DNA of 64,000 nt from Terasakiella brassicae (GTDB taxonomy: Bacteria; Pseudomonadota; Alphaproteobacteria; Rhodospirillales; Terasakiellaceae), in contig NZ_BMHV01000015.1 of NCBI RefSeq assembly GCF_014641495.1, positions 23,036 through 87,035 on the forward strand, written 5' to 3'. The position numbers and the translations under genes were made by a program. Shown piece after piece: positions 57,477 to 64,000 of this stretch; positions within the stretch are counted from its first letter, which is position 1, and each line of letters begins with the position of its first letter. The notes beneath the pieces were generated by a model. The model was not told the origin of the DNA. It did no database searches and was given only the letters and a program-made list of their open reading frames with translations.

Positions 57477-58763
57477 CTACTCACCTTCAATAATGTGCTT
57501 TCTACGCAACAACATCGCAAGCAGCATACATACCAGAACGCCGAGCATCATGCCAAACCCGATAGACGGATATGACAATGTCGTAAATTGCGCAACCTTC
57601 CCTTGACCAAACACCGTCGGCATGAAGGGTTTCAGTGTAAAGGCGCCCATATCGTTCAGGCTATGTCCGTACCACCAGAGCCAACCGGCGTATTCAATCA
57701 GAAAGAATACCGGCAGTAACGCAGGAATACCGGGAAGTAGCCAATAGAACAAACTACCGTTCTTGACCGTTGCAACAACCATAAAGACCATTGCCGCAAT
57801 AACACCCCAGAACACAATTGTTCCAACAGTCGTCATCGTTGCGACCAGAGGACGGATTTCGTCTTGGTTATTGAACCAACGGCCCAGGCTTTTTTCATAA
57901 TGCCAGAACATGACCTGTTGTAATGAACCGGTCCATTGTTCTCGTGCTGCAAAAGGTTGGCGTGCCTGATCTGCTTCAAATGAAGCTTTTAACACTTCAA
58001 TATCAGCTTCTTTCCCGCGATGGCCTTTATTCTTAGCTTCTTCCAAAATTTCTTTAAGAGACTTCGGCTTAGCTTCTTCACTGCCTTTGTGAAGTTTTGC
58101 CAAAATACCAATCAGTTCGGTTTGACCACTACGTTCAAGGGTATCATTAACTTCCTCGCGTGTTGCAAGGCTGCTTTCGCCGCTATCCATCAAAGACTCT
58201 TTGAGTTTTGAAATAATCGGGCTTAATTCTTCACCCTCTTCTTCATTCCCATGTCCAAGAGAGACAACCAGAGCACTCACATATCCGGAATTCAATAAGG
58301 CAATCCCGTTAGCGGTATAGAAGGACATATACATCCATACGCCAATCGCAACGAATCCAACAGACATAACAATCGTACGAATACGAGATTTAAAAATTAA
58401 GAACCCAACCAGCATGACACCCAGCATGCTGAAAAGGAATTGAGAAAAACCTTTTTCAACCACACCACCTGATGCAATCGGATACATACCAACAAAGTGG
58501 TTAATGGCATCCATTTCATGGACACAATCAAGAACTTCCGTTTCCATAACCTCTTTACTATTAATGGCACGACAACCATTAAAGACACCGTTTGTATGGA
58601 AATTGATACGCACCCCATCCGGGAAAGCTTCCGGTGGGTACTGTGGTGCTTCAAGCGCCACCCACCAAGTCGGTTGAAAATAGAGAACGGCGATCAAAAT
58701 CAGCGCGACAACCGTCAGGCCTCTTGCAATCAATCCGCGTTTAGCTTGTTGTTCGTCATTCAT
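57477..58763 (-). CDS. NosB-like polytopic membrane protein
   Basis: A 428-aa integral membrane protein with about seven transmembrane segments split around a charged cytoplasmic/periplasmic loop (about 175-290). It occupies the place of nosB in clade II nos clusters, a protein of unclear function apparently specific to them. Segments of note are 'YFQPTWWVALEAPQYPPEAFPDGVRINFHTNGVFNGC' and 'LFYWLLPGIPALLPVFFLIEYAGWLWWYGHSLNDMGAF'. I chose ATG 58763, with a GGGAAGG site, over ATG 58802. A 12-base hairpin precedes it in the gap after the cytochrome gene. Confidence 0.85.
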   Translation of the reverse strand: MNDEQQAKRGLIARGLTVVALILIAVLYFQPTWWVALEAPQYPPEAFPDGVRINFHTNGVFNGCRAINSKEVMETEVLDCVHEMDAINHFVGMYPIASGGVVEKGFSQFLFSMLGVMLVGFLIFKSRIRTIVMSVGFVAIGVWMYMSFYTANGIALLNSGYVSALVVSLGHGNEEEGEELSPIISKLKESLMDSGESSLATREEVNDTLERSGQTELIGILAKLHKGSEEAKPKSLKEILEEAKNKGHRGKEADIEVLKASFEADQARQPFAAREQWTGSLQQVMFWHYEKSLGRWFNNQDEIRPLVATMTTVGTIVFWGVIAAMVFMVVATVKNGSLFYWLLPGIPALLPVFFLIEYAGWLWWYGHSLNDMGAFTLKPFMPTVFGQGKVAQFTTLSYPSIGFGMMLGVLVCMLLAMLLRRKHIIEGE

Positions 58764-58825
58764 TGGGTTACTGCCTTCCCTAGAATCACTTAAATATGAC
58801 ATTTTTCGAATTAAAATAGACTTAA

Positions 58826-58859
58826 AAGAACCCGGTTAAATGGAGAAAACCGGGTTCTT
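58826..58859 (-). terminator. Strong hairpin between the second nos cytochrome and the nosB-like gene
   Basis: AAGAACCCGGTT (58826-58837) pairs perfectly with AACCGGGTTCTT (58848-58859) over 12 bases with a 10-base loop. On the minus strand it is followed by TTTTAAG. It may be a leaky terminator separating nosZ-cytochromes from the maturation genes. Confidence 0.7.
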
Positions 58860-58872
58860 AAACGTTACTGGC

Positions 58873-59589
58873 TTACTCGAAGTCAGGATTTTGCCAACCC
58901 GGAGGTGCGACTTTATCCTTCGGCGGAGACAGGCGGGAAACGTAGTTGATTACGTATGCCATATCTTCATCGCTAAATTCTGCAATTTGTTTCACCATGT
59001 CCGGGTTTGCGTTACGGCGTTTGCCATCACGGATCCATTCGAACTGACGAATGATGTATTTGTAATGCTGGCCTTGAATCAAAGGATAGAATTTATCTTT
59101 CATCCCTTCACCCTGTTCACCGTGACACCGCACACAGTTATCAGCATAAAGTTTCTTACCTTTTTCAAATTCAGGTGTACCTTCTTCCCACGGGCCTTTG
59201 CCGTTGTCCGGGTTCATCGGCAATTGTGAGATGTAATAAGCAACATCGGCCAAGGCCTGCGGGCCACCGATTTCACTTTCCAGTGCAAACGGATACATTG
59301 TCGGGTTATCACGGTTACCGGCGCGAATATCAGCCAGCTGTTTAATGATTACTTCAAAGTGCTGACCAGCAAGCTGCGGGAATGTACCGTCTTCAGTACC
59401 CCAACCTTCCAGCAAGTGACAGGCGGAACAAACTTCATAAACTTCGATACCGTTTTCACGGTCCGGTGTCAGGTGCAATGCAGAGTCCTGCTCCCCGCCA
59501 CCTTCGTTCCAAGCCATTGCAGGCGATGCAATCAGGCCAGCAAGTACAGCTGACAATACGGTCTTCTTAATAGACATGGAATACTCCAT
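58873..59589 (-). CDS. Di-heme c-type cytochrome of the nos cluster (second)
   Basis: A 238-aa periplasmic protein with a signal peptide (residues about 1-26). The two haem sites are CSACHLLEG and CVRCHGEQG, each followed by a 'PQLAGQHFEVIIKQL' / 'PLIQGQHYKYIIRQF' repeat, indicating tandem class I domains (c4-like). It takes the position of NosC and would carry electrons from NosGH to NosZ. Wolinella has mono-haem NosC proteins, so the di-haem form is a difference. Confidence 0.92.
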   Translation of the reverse strand: MEYSMSIKKTVLSAVLAGLIASPAMAWNEGGGEQDSALHLTPDRENGIEVYEVCSACHLLEGWGTEDGTFPQLAGQHFEVIIKQLADIRAGNRDNPTMYPFALESEIGGPQALADVAYYISQLPMNPDNGKGPWEEGTPEFEKGKKLYADNCVRCHGEQGEGMKDKFYPLIQGQHYKYIIRQFEWIRDGKRRNANPDMVKQIAEFSDEDMAYVINYVSRLSPPKDKVAPPGWQNPDFE

Positions 59590-59601
59590 TTACTTGAGGG
59601 G

Positions 59602-60324
59602 TTATTTCGTGCGGTCAACCTGAGACAGGTAGTCCGCGATCAGTTTGATTTCTTCGTCTGTTAACTTTTTAACGAAGGAGTACATCATCTTACTTTTAGA
59701 GTTTGTACGAACTTTTTCTTTGATGTCGGTCATTTGATTCACGATATAATCGCTTTTCTGACCTGCAACGTAAGGATACGCTTTATTCGTCGGCTTAGTA
59801 CCTTCTTTACCATGACAGGTCTGACATTTTTTCTTTTTGTACAGCTTCTCACCTTTTTCAAGGTCTTCTGCCGAAATCGGCTCTTTCGGTGCTTTCGGTG
59901 CTGCGGGTTCTAGCTCCGCAAGATACTCCGAAACCAACTTGATTTCATCTGCGGAAATACGATGTTCACCTTCCGCAGTCACCAAAGCGCCACGCATGCC
60001 TTCGGTGCGGGGTTTGCCATTGGCATCTGGGCTGGCAACGCGTTTTTCGTTCAAAATATCAGTAATCTGTGCAACCAGATATTTTTCATTCTGACCGGCA
60101 AGATTTGGGTAATCTAAAATAGCTTTTGCACCACCTTTACCATGGCATGCCATGCAGGTTTTGCGCATATATACTTTTTGACCCGGATGTTTCTTCTTTT
60201 TCGTCTTTTCAGCAGCAGCAACTTCAATCACCTTGTCGGCGGAAGCATGCGCTGCGGGAATAGCAAAACTTGCAGAAACCCCAAGCGCAATCAAGGCTGA
60301 AGTGGTTTTGATGAATAATTTCAT
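59602..60324 (-). CDS. Di-heme c-type cytochrome of the nos cluster (first)
   Basis: A 240-aa periplasmic protein with a signal peptide and a Lys-rich N-terminal segment. Haem motifs are 'KTCMACHGKGG' and 'KKCQTCHGKEG', with 'PNLAGQNEKYLVAQI' and 'PYVAGQKSDYIVNQM' repeats. It lies just after nosZ behind a GNRA-capped hairpin and 12 bases before the other cytochrome, so both are cotranscribed. It is a likely direct donor to NosZ. Confidence 0.92.
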   Translation of the reverse strand: MKLFIKTTSALIALGVSASFAIPAAHASADKVIEVAAAEKTKKKKHPGQKVYMRKTCMACHGKGGAKAILDYPNLAGQNEKYLVAQITDILNEKRVASPDANGKPRTEGMRGALVTAEGEHRISADEIKLVSEYLAELEPAAPKAPKEPISAEDLEKGEKLYKKKKCQTCHGKEGTKPTNKAYPYVAGQKSDYIVNQMTDIKEKVRTNSKSKMMYSFVKKLTDEEIKLIADYLSQVDRTK

Positions 60325-60361
60325 AACCGTCTTCCAAATAAAAGTATTAAAGAAAATAGGA

Positions 60362-60381
60362 GGTGGCCGTCGCCGACCACC
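60362..60381 (-). repeat. GNRA-tetraloop hairpin after nosZ
   Basis: On the minus strand GGTGGTCG pairs with CGGCCACC (one G-U pair) around a GCGA loop. It lies between the nosZ stop and the next start. A T-rich but interrupted run follows, so it could shorten or stabilise the nosZ transcript. Confidence 0.65.
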
Positions 60382-60400
60382 CCCAAAAGTCGAGGTTAAA

Positions 60401-62698
60401 TTATTTTTTGACCTCTACAGCACCGTTCTGCTCCAGGTAAGTTTTCGCACGCAGACCAATGTCTGCAGCTTTAACCTGGTATTGGAACCATTGCTGTGCC
60501 CACAGTGTACCGTTGTGGAAATCTTTCTTCGCAGCATAATCTTCAGATTTCTTCTTCGCATCAGCAGCGAAGTTCAACTGGTCTGTTGCATCTTCTACAA
60601 GTGCAACAACCGGTGCGAAATCTTTGAAGTTACGGCTAGTGATGAAAGCAACCACACTGTCGATAACGGCTTGCGTATCGTTGTTGGTTTTAACTTGCTT
60701 GGTGTAGTCATCTTGAGTGTAAGTCTGACCTTCGTCAACTGCACCACCAGAAGCTTTCGTGCCTTTCGGACGAACCAACAGGTAGCCTTGCATCTCCAGG
60801 TGGAGAGCTGAACAGAACTCAGTACAGTAGTACGGGAATACGCCAGCACGGTCAGCCACGAATGTTGCAGAAACAGTTTTACCCGGTTCAGCAGAAAGGT
60901 TGACGTTGTACTCGTTCACAGCGAAGCCATGAGTTTCGTCTTCCGCACGTTCCAAGTTTGTCAGGTGGAAGGAGACAGTTTGGCCTTCTTCTACTTCAAC
61001 AATCTCGGGTGTAATGTGAGAACGGATCAAAGTACCGTAGACGTGAACAACACCGTTTTCTTCAACGATTTTCTCACGGCCCGGACGCGCGCGATATGCA
61101 GATTTTTCGTCTTTACGGCTGTTCCAACCAACTTTGTAACGGTTAACAGGCTTCAGACGGTCCGCTTTAATGGCAACCGCATAGTGCGGCTCACCCAACG
61201 GAAGCGGCATATCGTATAGCAGTTCCATTTTATCACCGGAAATGTCGATCAGCTGGTGGTTCTGCGGGTGCAGCGGGCCAACCGGCTGGAAGCGGTCAAT
61301 TGCCAGTTTGTTCAATGAAACGAGGTATTTACCTTGCGGCTTAACAGAATCGCCTTCCATAGTCATCAAGTGACCGATGTTGTAATGGATAGAGATTTTG
61401 TCCAGAACTTTACCTTCACAGTAGTTCCACTTGGTTACTTGGCTGTCTACGTAGATAGATGTGTAAACAACACAAGGGGTAGAGTCATACTGTGTATGAA
61501 GCGGGCCCAAACCAACAGAAACTTGTGTGTGCAAAGACTTTTGCAGATCAAGGATCGGAATGCCATACGGATCTTTAGCTGCGAAATCTTTGTTTTCGAT
61601 CAGCTTGAAGATTTTTTCCATGCTGTAAACAGAAGCATGCGTGTCCAGTTTACCGGAAACGATAAAGAACTTACCGTCCGGGCTTACGTCCATACCGTGT
61701 GGAGATTTCGGTTCCGGGATAAGGAACAGAATGCCTTCTTTAACGGCAGTATCGATTGACAGAACATCATGTCCATTAATTTTGTCGGCTTTACCGGCAG
61801 CAACCAGTTCAGCTGCTTTTTTCCAGTTAACCATGTGAACGAAGTCGGTATCTTTCTGAGAACAACCTGCCTCAAACGGAGGACGGCCATTTTCGATACC
61901 ACCGATGTAACGTTCGGTACAGAAAGAGTTGGTGAAAGACCAACCATCAGACGGGCCTTTACCGAAATCGGAAAGATCCTGGCTGTACGGCGGTAATTCA
62001 ACAGAGAAAGATTTAGACTCGTCGATGCGGCCTTTCTTACGGTCAAACTTCCAGTAAGTTACAGCACCACGATATTTGTCGTTAAACTCAGACAACGGCA
62101 CATAATCGTGCGTCAACGGAGTTGCATATTGTGCGGCTTCGATAACGTAGTCAGTGTTCGGAGATACGAATGCACCACCGTGTTCTGACTTCAGAATCGG
62201 GTTCACAACAATTTGTTTTGTTTCGAAATCATGTAAATCAATTACAGCAATACGCGGGTTCGCTTTATCGTTGATAAAGAGGAACTTGCCATCATATTCG
62301 CCATTTGTTTCTGAAATCGCAGGGTGGTGAGTATCACCGAAAGTGATGTCTTTACCCTTGATACGACCTTGCGCAAGAACTTCTTTTGACTCATCGTCAA
62401 AACCATAACCTTGCCACGGTTCCGGCGTAAACACACCGATGTACTTCAGGATACGCATAGACGGAATACCATATACGATTACCTGACCACTTTGCCCGCC
62501 AGAAGCAAACGCGACAAATTCGTCACGACCACCAGTCGGAGTATAAGTTTTTGCAGCAGCCAAAACATCTTTCTGAGTTAAGCCACGTTCTTTCATGACT
62601 TTCTCAAGATTGTCCTGCGCTGCGACCTGAGACGATGCCAAGCCCATACCAAGAGCTAAAGCAGCGAAGCCCAGAGTCTTCCCAAATTTTTGAATCAT
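60401..62698 (-). CDS. nosZ: Nitrous oxide reductase, clade II (Sec-type)
   Basis: A 765-aa copper enzyme that reduces N2O to N2 in the periplasm. The leader is a Sec signal ('MIQKFGKTLGFAALALGMGL') with no twin arginine, so it is clade II. The seven-bladed propeller holding CuZ spans about 60-500, with His motifs such as 'DTHHPAIS', 'EHGGAFVSP', 'PHGMDVSPDGKF' and 'GPLHTQYD'. The CuA domain has 'YYCTEFCSALHLEMQGYLLV' with both Cys, the His and the Met. A ~115-residue helical tail follows the CuA domain without a haem motif. It is the first gene of the cluster; no nosR is present. Confidence 0.96.
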   Translation of the reverse strand: MIQKFGKTLGFAALALGMGLASSQVAAQDNLEKVMKERGLTQKDVLAAAKTYTPTGGRDEFVAFASGGQSGQVIVYGIPSMRILKYIGVFTPEPWQGYGFDDESKEVLAQGRIKGKDITFGDTHHPAISETNGEYDGKFLFINDKANPRIAVIDLHDFETKQIVVNPILKSEHGGAFVSPNTDYVIEAAQYATPLTHDYVPLSEFNDKYRGAVTYWKFDRKKGRIDESKSFSVELPPYSQDLSDFGKGPSDGWSFTNSFCTERYIGGIENGRPPFEAGCSQKDTDFVHMVNWKKAAELVAAGKADKINGHDVLSIDTAVKEGILFLIPEPKSPHGMDVSPDGKFFIVSGKLDTHASVYSMEKIFKLIENKDFAAKDPYGIPILDLQKSLHTQVSVGLGPLHTQYDSTPCVVYTSIYVDSQVTKWNYCEGKVLDKISIHYNIGHLMTMEGDSVKPQGKYLVSLNKLAIDRFQPVGPLHPQNHQLIDISGDKMELLYDMPLPLGEPHYAVAIKADRLKPVNRYKVGWNSRKDEKSAYRARPGREKIVEENGVVHVYGTLIRSHITPEIVEVEEGQTVSFHLTNLERAEDETHGFAVNEYNVNLSAEPGKTVSATFVADRAGVFPYYCTEFCSALHLEMQGYLLVRPKGTKASGGAVDEGQTYTQDDYTKQVKTNNDTQAVIDSVVAFITSRNFKDFAPVVALVEDATDQLNFAADAKKKSEDYAAKKDFHNGTLWAQQWFQYQVKAADIGLRAKTYLEQNGAVEVKK

Positions 62699-62815
62699 GG
62701 AGCCACCTCGATTCCATAGTTATACATGTTTGGAAAATCCAAACACACCCCCACCCAGAATGCTCATGCAAACAGGTGTATGGAAGTAAGCTACATCTCA
62801 GCCCCAAGTTCTAAA

Positions 62816-62829
62816 TTGATGTTGGTCAA
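62816..62829 (-). promoter_or_regulatory. FNR/NnrR-type site upstream of nosZ
   Basis: TTGAT-GTTG-GTCAA matches the FNR-family palindrome with one substitution (reverse: TTGAC-CAAC-ATCAA). It is centred about 124 bases before the nosZ ATG. FNR- and NnrR-type regulators of the CRP superfamily bind such sites to switch on denitrification genes under low oxygen or NO. Confidence 0.55.
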
Positions 62830-63039
62830 AAAAAGAAAAAAGCTCATTAAAATGCTGTTTTATCTTATACTTTTAAAAACTCTAATTTTCACTTTCATCC
62901 CTTCCCCTTCGCGATTGTCGTCTTTACACACGACTCCCTCGATTTAAGATATCCACCGCATCTCCGATGCTTAACCTCAAAGGAAACAAACGATAACCAA
63001 TTTAAAAAGTGTCAAAAAGGATTGAAAGACGACTATTTT

Positions 63040-63058
63040 AATAATGATTATCATTAGT
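63040..63058. promoter_or_regulatory. Fur box upstream of bfd
   Basis: The core TAATGAT-T-ATCATTA (63042-63056) is a perfect palindrome and resembles the 19-base Fur consensus GATAATGATAATCATTATC. A second, weaker match (GACATTCATTATCAAT) follows at about 63062-63077. Together they indicate iron-dependent repression of bfd. Confidence 0.7.
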
Positions 63059-63118
63059 ATTGACATTCATTATCAATTGCACCATATTCTCCCTATCCAT
63101 ATCGGGAGGGACTTTTCA

Positions 63119-63310
63119 ATGTACGTCTGTGTATGTAATGGCTTGCGCGAAAAAGAAGTACGTAACGCCGTAAAAGGCGGTGCAGACACGGTTGGTCGCA
63201 TATTTAAGGCATATGGCTGTAAACCTGATTGCGCACAATGCATTGGCTGCATGCGCGATGTCATCGAAGAAGAAATTGCCCCCTCTGAGCAACTGCTTGC
63301 AGCGGAATAA
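63119..63310 (+). CDS. bfd: Bacterioferritin-associated ferredoxin
   Basis: A 63-aa [2Fe-2S] protein. The four Cys pattern MYVCVCNGLRE...GCKPDCAQCIGC is that of Bfd, which reduces and releases iron from bacterioferritin. The ATG follows GGGAGGG with a short spacer. The start at 63119 is fixed by the conserved N-terminus; in-frame codons upstream pass through the Fur boxes. It is divergent from nosZ and preceded by Fur-type sites, so it is probably iron-regulated. No bfr gene is in the window. Confidence 0.92.
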   Translation: MYVCVCNGLREKEVRNAVKGGADTVGRIFKAYGCKPDCAQCIGCMRDVIEEEIAPSEQLLAAE

Positions 63311-63347
63311 TCCCCATTCTCTGTACAATCACTACTCCCTCTACTTA

Positions 63348-63363
63348 GAGCCCGATTCAAAAG
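63348..63363. repeat. Likely terminal inverted-repeat end of the IS5-type remnant
   Basis: GAGCCCGATTCAAAAG follows a CTTA and marks where IS-type sequence begins on the bfd side. It resembles IS5/IS1031-group ends (GAGCC...TTCA...AAG). The partner end is not recognised on the right, so the element is incomplete. Confidence 0.5.
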
Positions 63364-63843
63364 TTTAATTGACACAACAATAGGTTCCAGTCTTCGAACC
63401 AGAGCTCTGATGCTGGCGATATTGCCCCATGGCGTTGCGCTTTCAATTGATTTCTCCCAATCTTTCGCCAACCGCCGACAGCGATTGAGCCATGCGAAGG
63501 TGCGTTCCACCACCCAACGCGGTGTAAGACTTCAAAGCCTTCAGCCTTGTCAGAGCGTAATTTTTCACCATCATAGCCGCCTTCTGGAAAACATGGCGCA
63601 GCCAAAGGAAACGATATCGAACGGCCCTGAACACGTCCGGTGCGCCATCCCGGTCCTGAACATCGCCACCATGCACCAGAACAAACAACATCAAGCCCAG
63701 CGTATCGGTGAGAATATGGCGTTTGCGTCCTTTGATCTTCTTGCCGGAATCATAACCTGAAACCCCACCGCTTTCTGTGGTTTTGACGCTTTGATTGTCG
63801 ATAACACCTGCCGTGGGGTGTGGGGCTGGCTTCCTTGCCTTCC
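63357..63843 (-). pseudogene. IS5-family transposase remnant, frameshifted and 5'-truncated
   Basis: Reading from the right on the minus strand, one frame gives 'AGVIDNQSVKTTESGGVSGYDSGKKIKGRKRHIL' and 'RYRFLWLRHVF', a second 'EGGYDGEKLRSDKAEGFEVLHR', and a third 'VVERTFAWLNRCRRLAKDWEKSIES'. These are consecutive blocks of one IS5-type DDE transposase, so at least two frameshifts are present. A stretch between GGYDGEKL and RSDKAEGFEV is missing, and the N-terminal third is absent, cut near 63843. The gene cannot be active. Confidence 0.85.
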
Positions 63844-64000
63844 ATCACACTCCGGGACTAAATACCTAGCTTTGCGCTTATTTAACGCGGATTCGGGATA
63901 AGGGATTTATTAAGTTATTGATTCACAAGTATAAGGTGATGGGAGTAGGCTATTTATAGCTACAAAAACGGCCTACAATGGAGGTATCCATGGTTCCCAT
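63844..64000. other. Non-coding tail of the window next to the IS remnant
   Basis: 157 bases without a gene. It contains GTAGGC (about 63946) and GCCTAC (about 63971), an inverted pair, and AT-rich sequence. It abuts the truncation point of the IS5 remnant, so it could be the end of another inserted element whose body lies beyond the window. Confidence 0.3.

Larger units (their letters stand above)
62699..63118. other. 420-base divergent control region between nosZ and bfd
   Basis: No gene is visible. Near nosZ it holds an FNR/NnrR-type palindrome (62816-62829); near bfd it holds one good and one weaker Fur-type box (63040-63080). The middle (about 62850-63030) is A/T-rich with no assignable element. 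Confidence 0.6.

Noticed and set aside
1..64000. Magnetosome, prophage, CRISPR or rRNA features
   Set aside because: I looked for mam-type proteins, phage structural or integrase genes, regularly spaced repeats and rRNA sequence and saw none.

Overview
The window reads as part of a chromosome from a marine-type alphaproteobacterium, probably Rhodospirillales (something like Terasakiella or a relative of Magnetospirillum). This rests on gene content and order: a DUF1491-gabD-hisN-phaC strand, an aminotransferase-hom-glpX-recJ operon, a class I PHA synthase, a MocR regulator, HupR-type control of hydrogenase, and fairly low-GC coding DNA. Genus-level placement is inference. No rRNA, CRISPR array, prophage or magnetosome genes are seen; the only mobile DNA is a decayed IS5-type remnant at the right end.

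Layout. 1-6300: PHA synthase N-terminus (cut by the window edge), HisN-like phosphatase, succinate-semialdehyde dehydrogenase, HIT hydrolase, RutR-like regulator, a 57-aa small protein, a parvulin, an unknown 223-aa protein and two identical tRNA-Glu genes. 6485-16670: recJ, glpX, hom and an aminotransferase in one operon, then an OmpA-like lipoprotein, gamma carbonic anhydrase, alpha/beta hydrolase, isochorismatase-like hydrolase and a DEAD-box helicase. 16707-21638: ornithine/lysine decarboxylase, a MocR regulator divergent from a PNPOx-like flavoprotein, a small Cys protein, and a REC-PAS-GGDEF cyclase.

21771-31659 is a hydrogen-oxidation island. hybO-hybA-hybB-hybC-hybD-hypC encode a group 1c (E. 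coli Hyd-2-like) membrane-bound [NiFe] hydrogenase and its maturation factors. The operon is preceded by a near-consensus sigma-54 promoter and diverges from hybE and a HupR/HoxA-type sigma-54 activator. menA (menaquinone synthesis) lies just beyond and fits the quinone acceptor expected for this enzyme.

32232-40952 is the most interesting block. It is a compact, poorly characterised gene set matching what I recall as the 'GAK system': a CofD-like protein with a co-oriented 106-aa orphan on one strand, and on the other a seven-gene run with 4-8 bp overlaps or gaps of a few bp. The seven are a PhoU-like/aminoglycoside-phosphotransferase fusion, a RimK-like ATP-grasp enzyme, an HprK-related kinase, a SixA-NUDIX fusion, a second histidine phosphatase, a PPP-like metallophosphatase and an amphi-Trp protein. 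It looks like a self-contained phosphorylation/dephosphorylation circuit. It is followed by a PAS-GGDEF(degenerate)-EAL phosphodiesterase and faces a prkA-yeaH-spoVR stress-kinase operon.

48920-62698 is anaerobic respiration: a di-heme cytochrome c behind a perfect FNR box, SCO1/SenC, UbiE/MenG, a BASS-family carrier and a COQ10/START protein on the + strand. On the - strand is a complete clade II (Sec-type) nitrous oxide reductase cluster: nosZ, two di-heme cytochromes c, nosB-like, nosD, nosG, nosH, nosF, nosL, nosY. A Fur-box-preceded bfd gene and the IS remnant end the window. Hydrogenase and nos operons both carry strong intercistronic hairpins, suggesting differential expression of structural and accessory genes.
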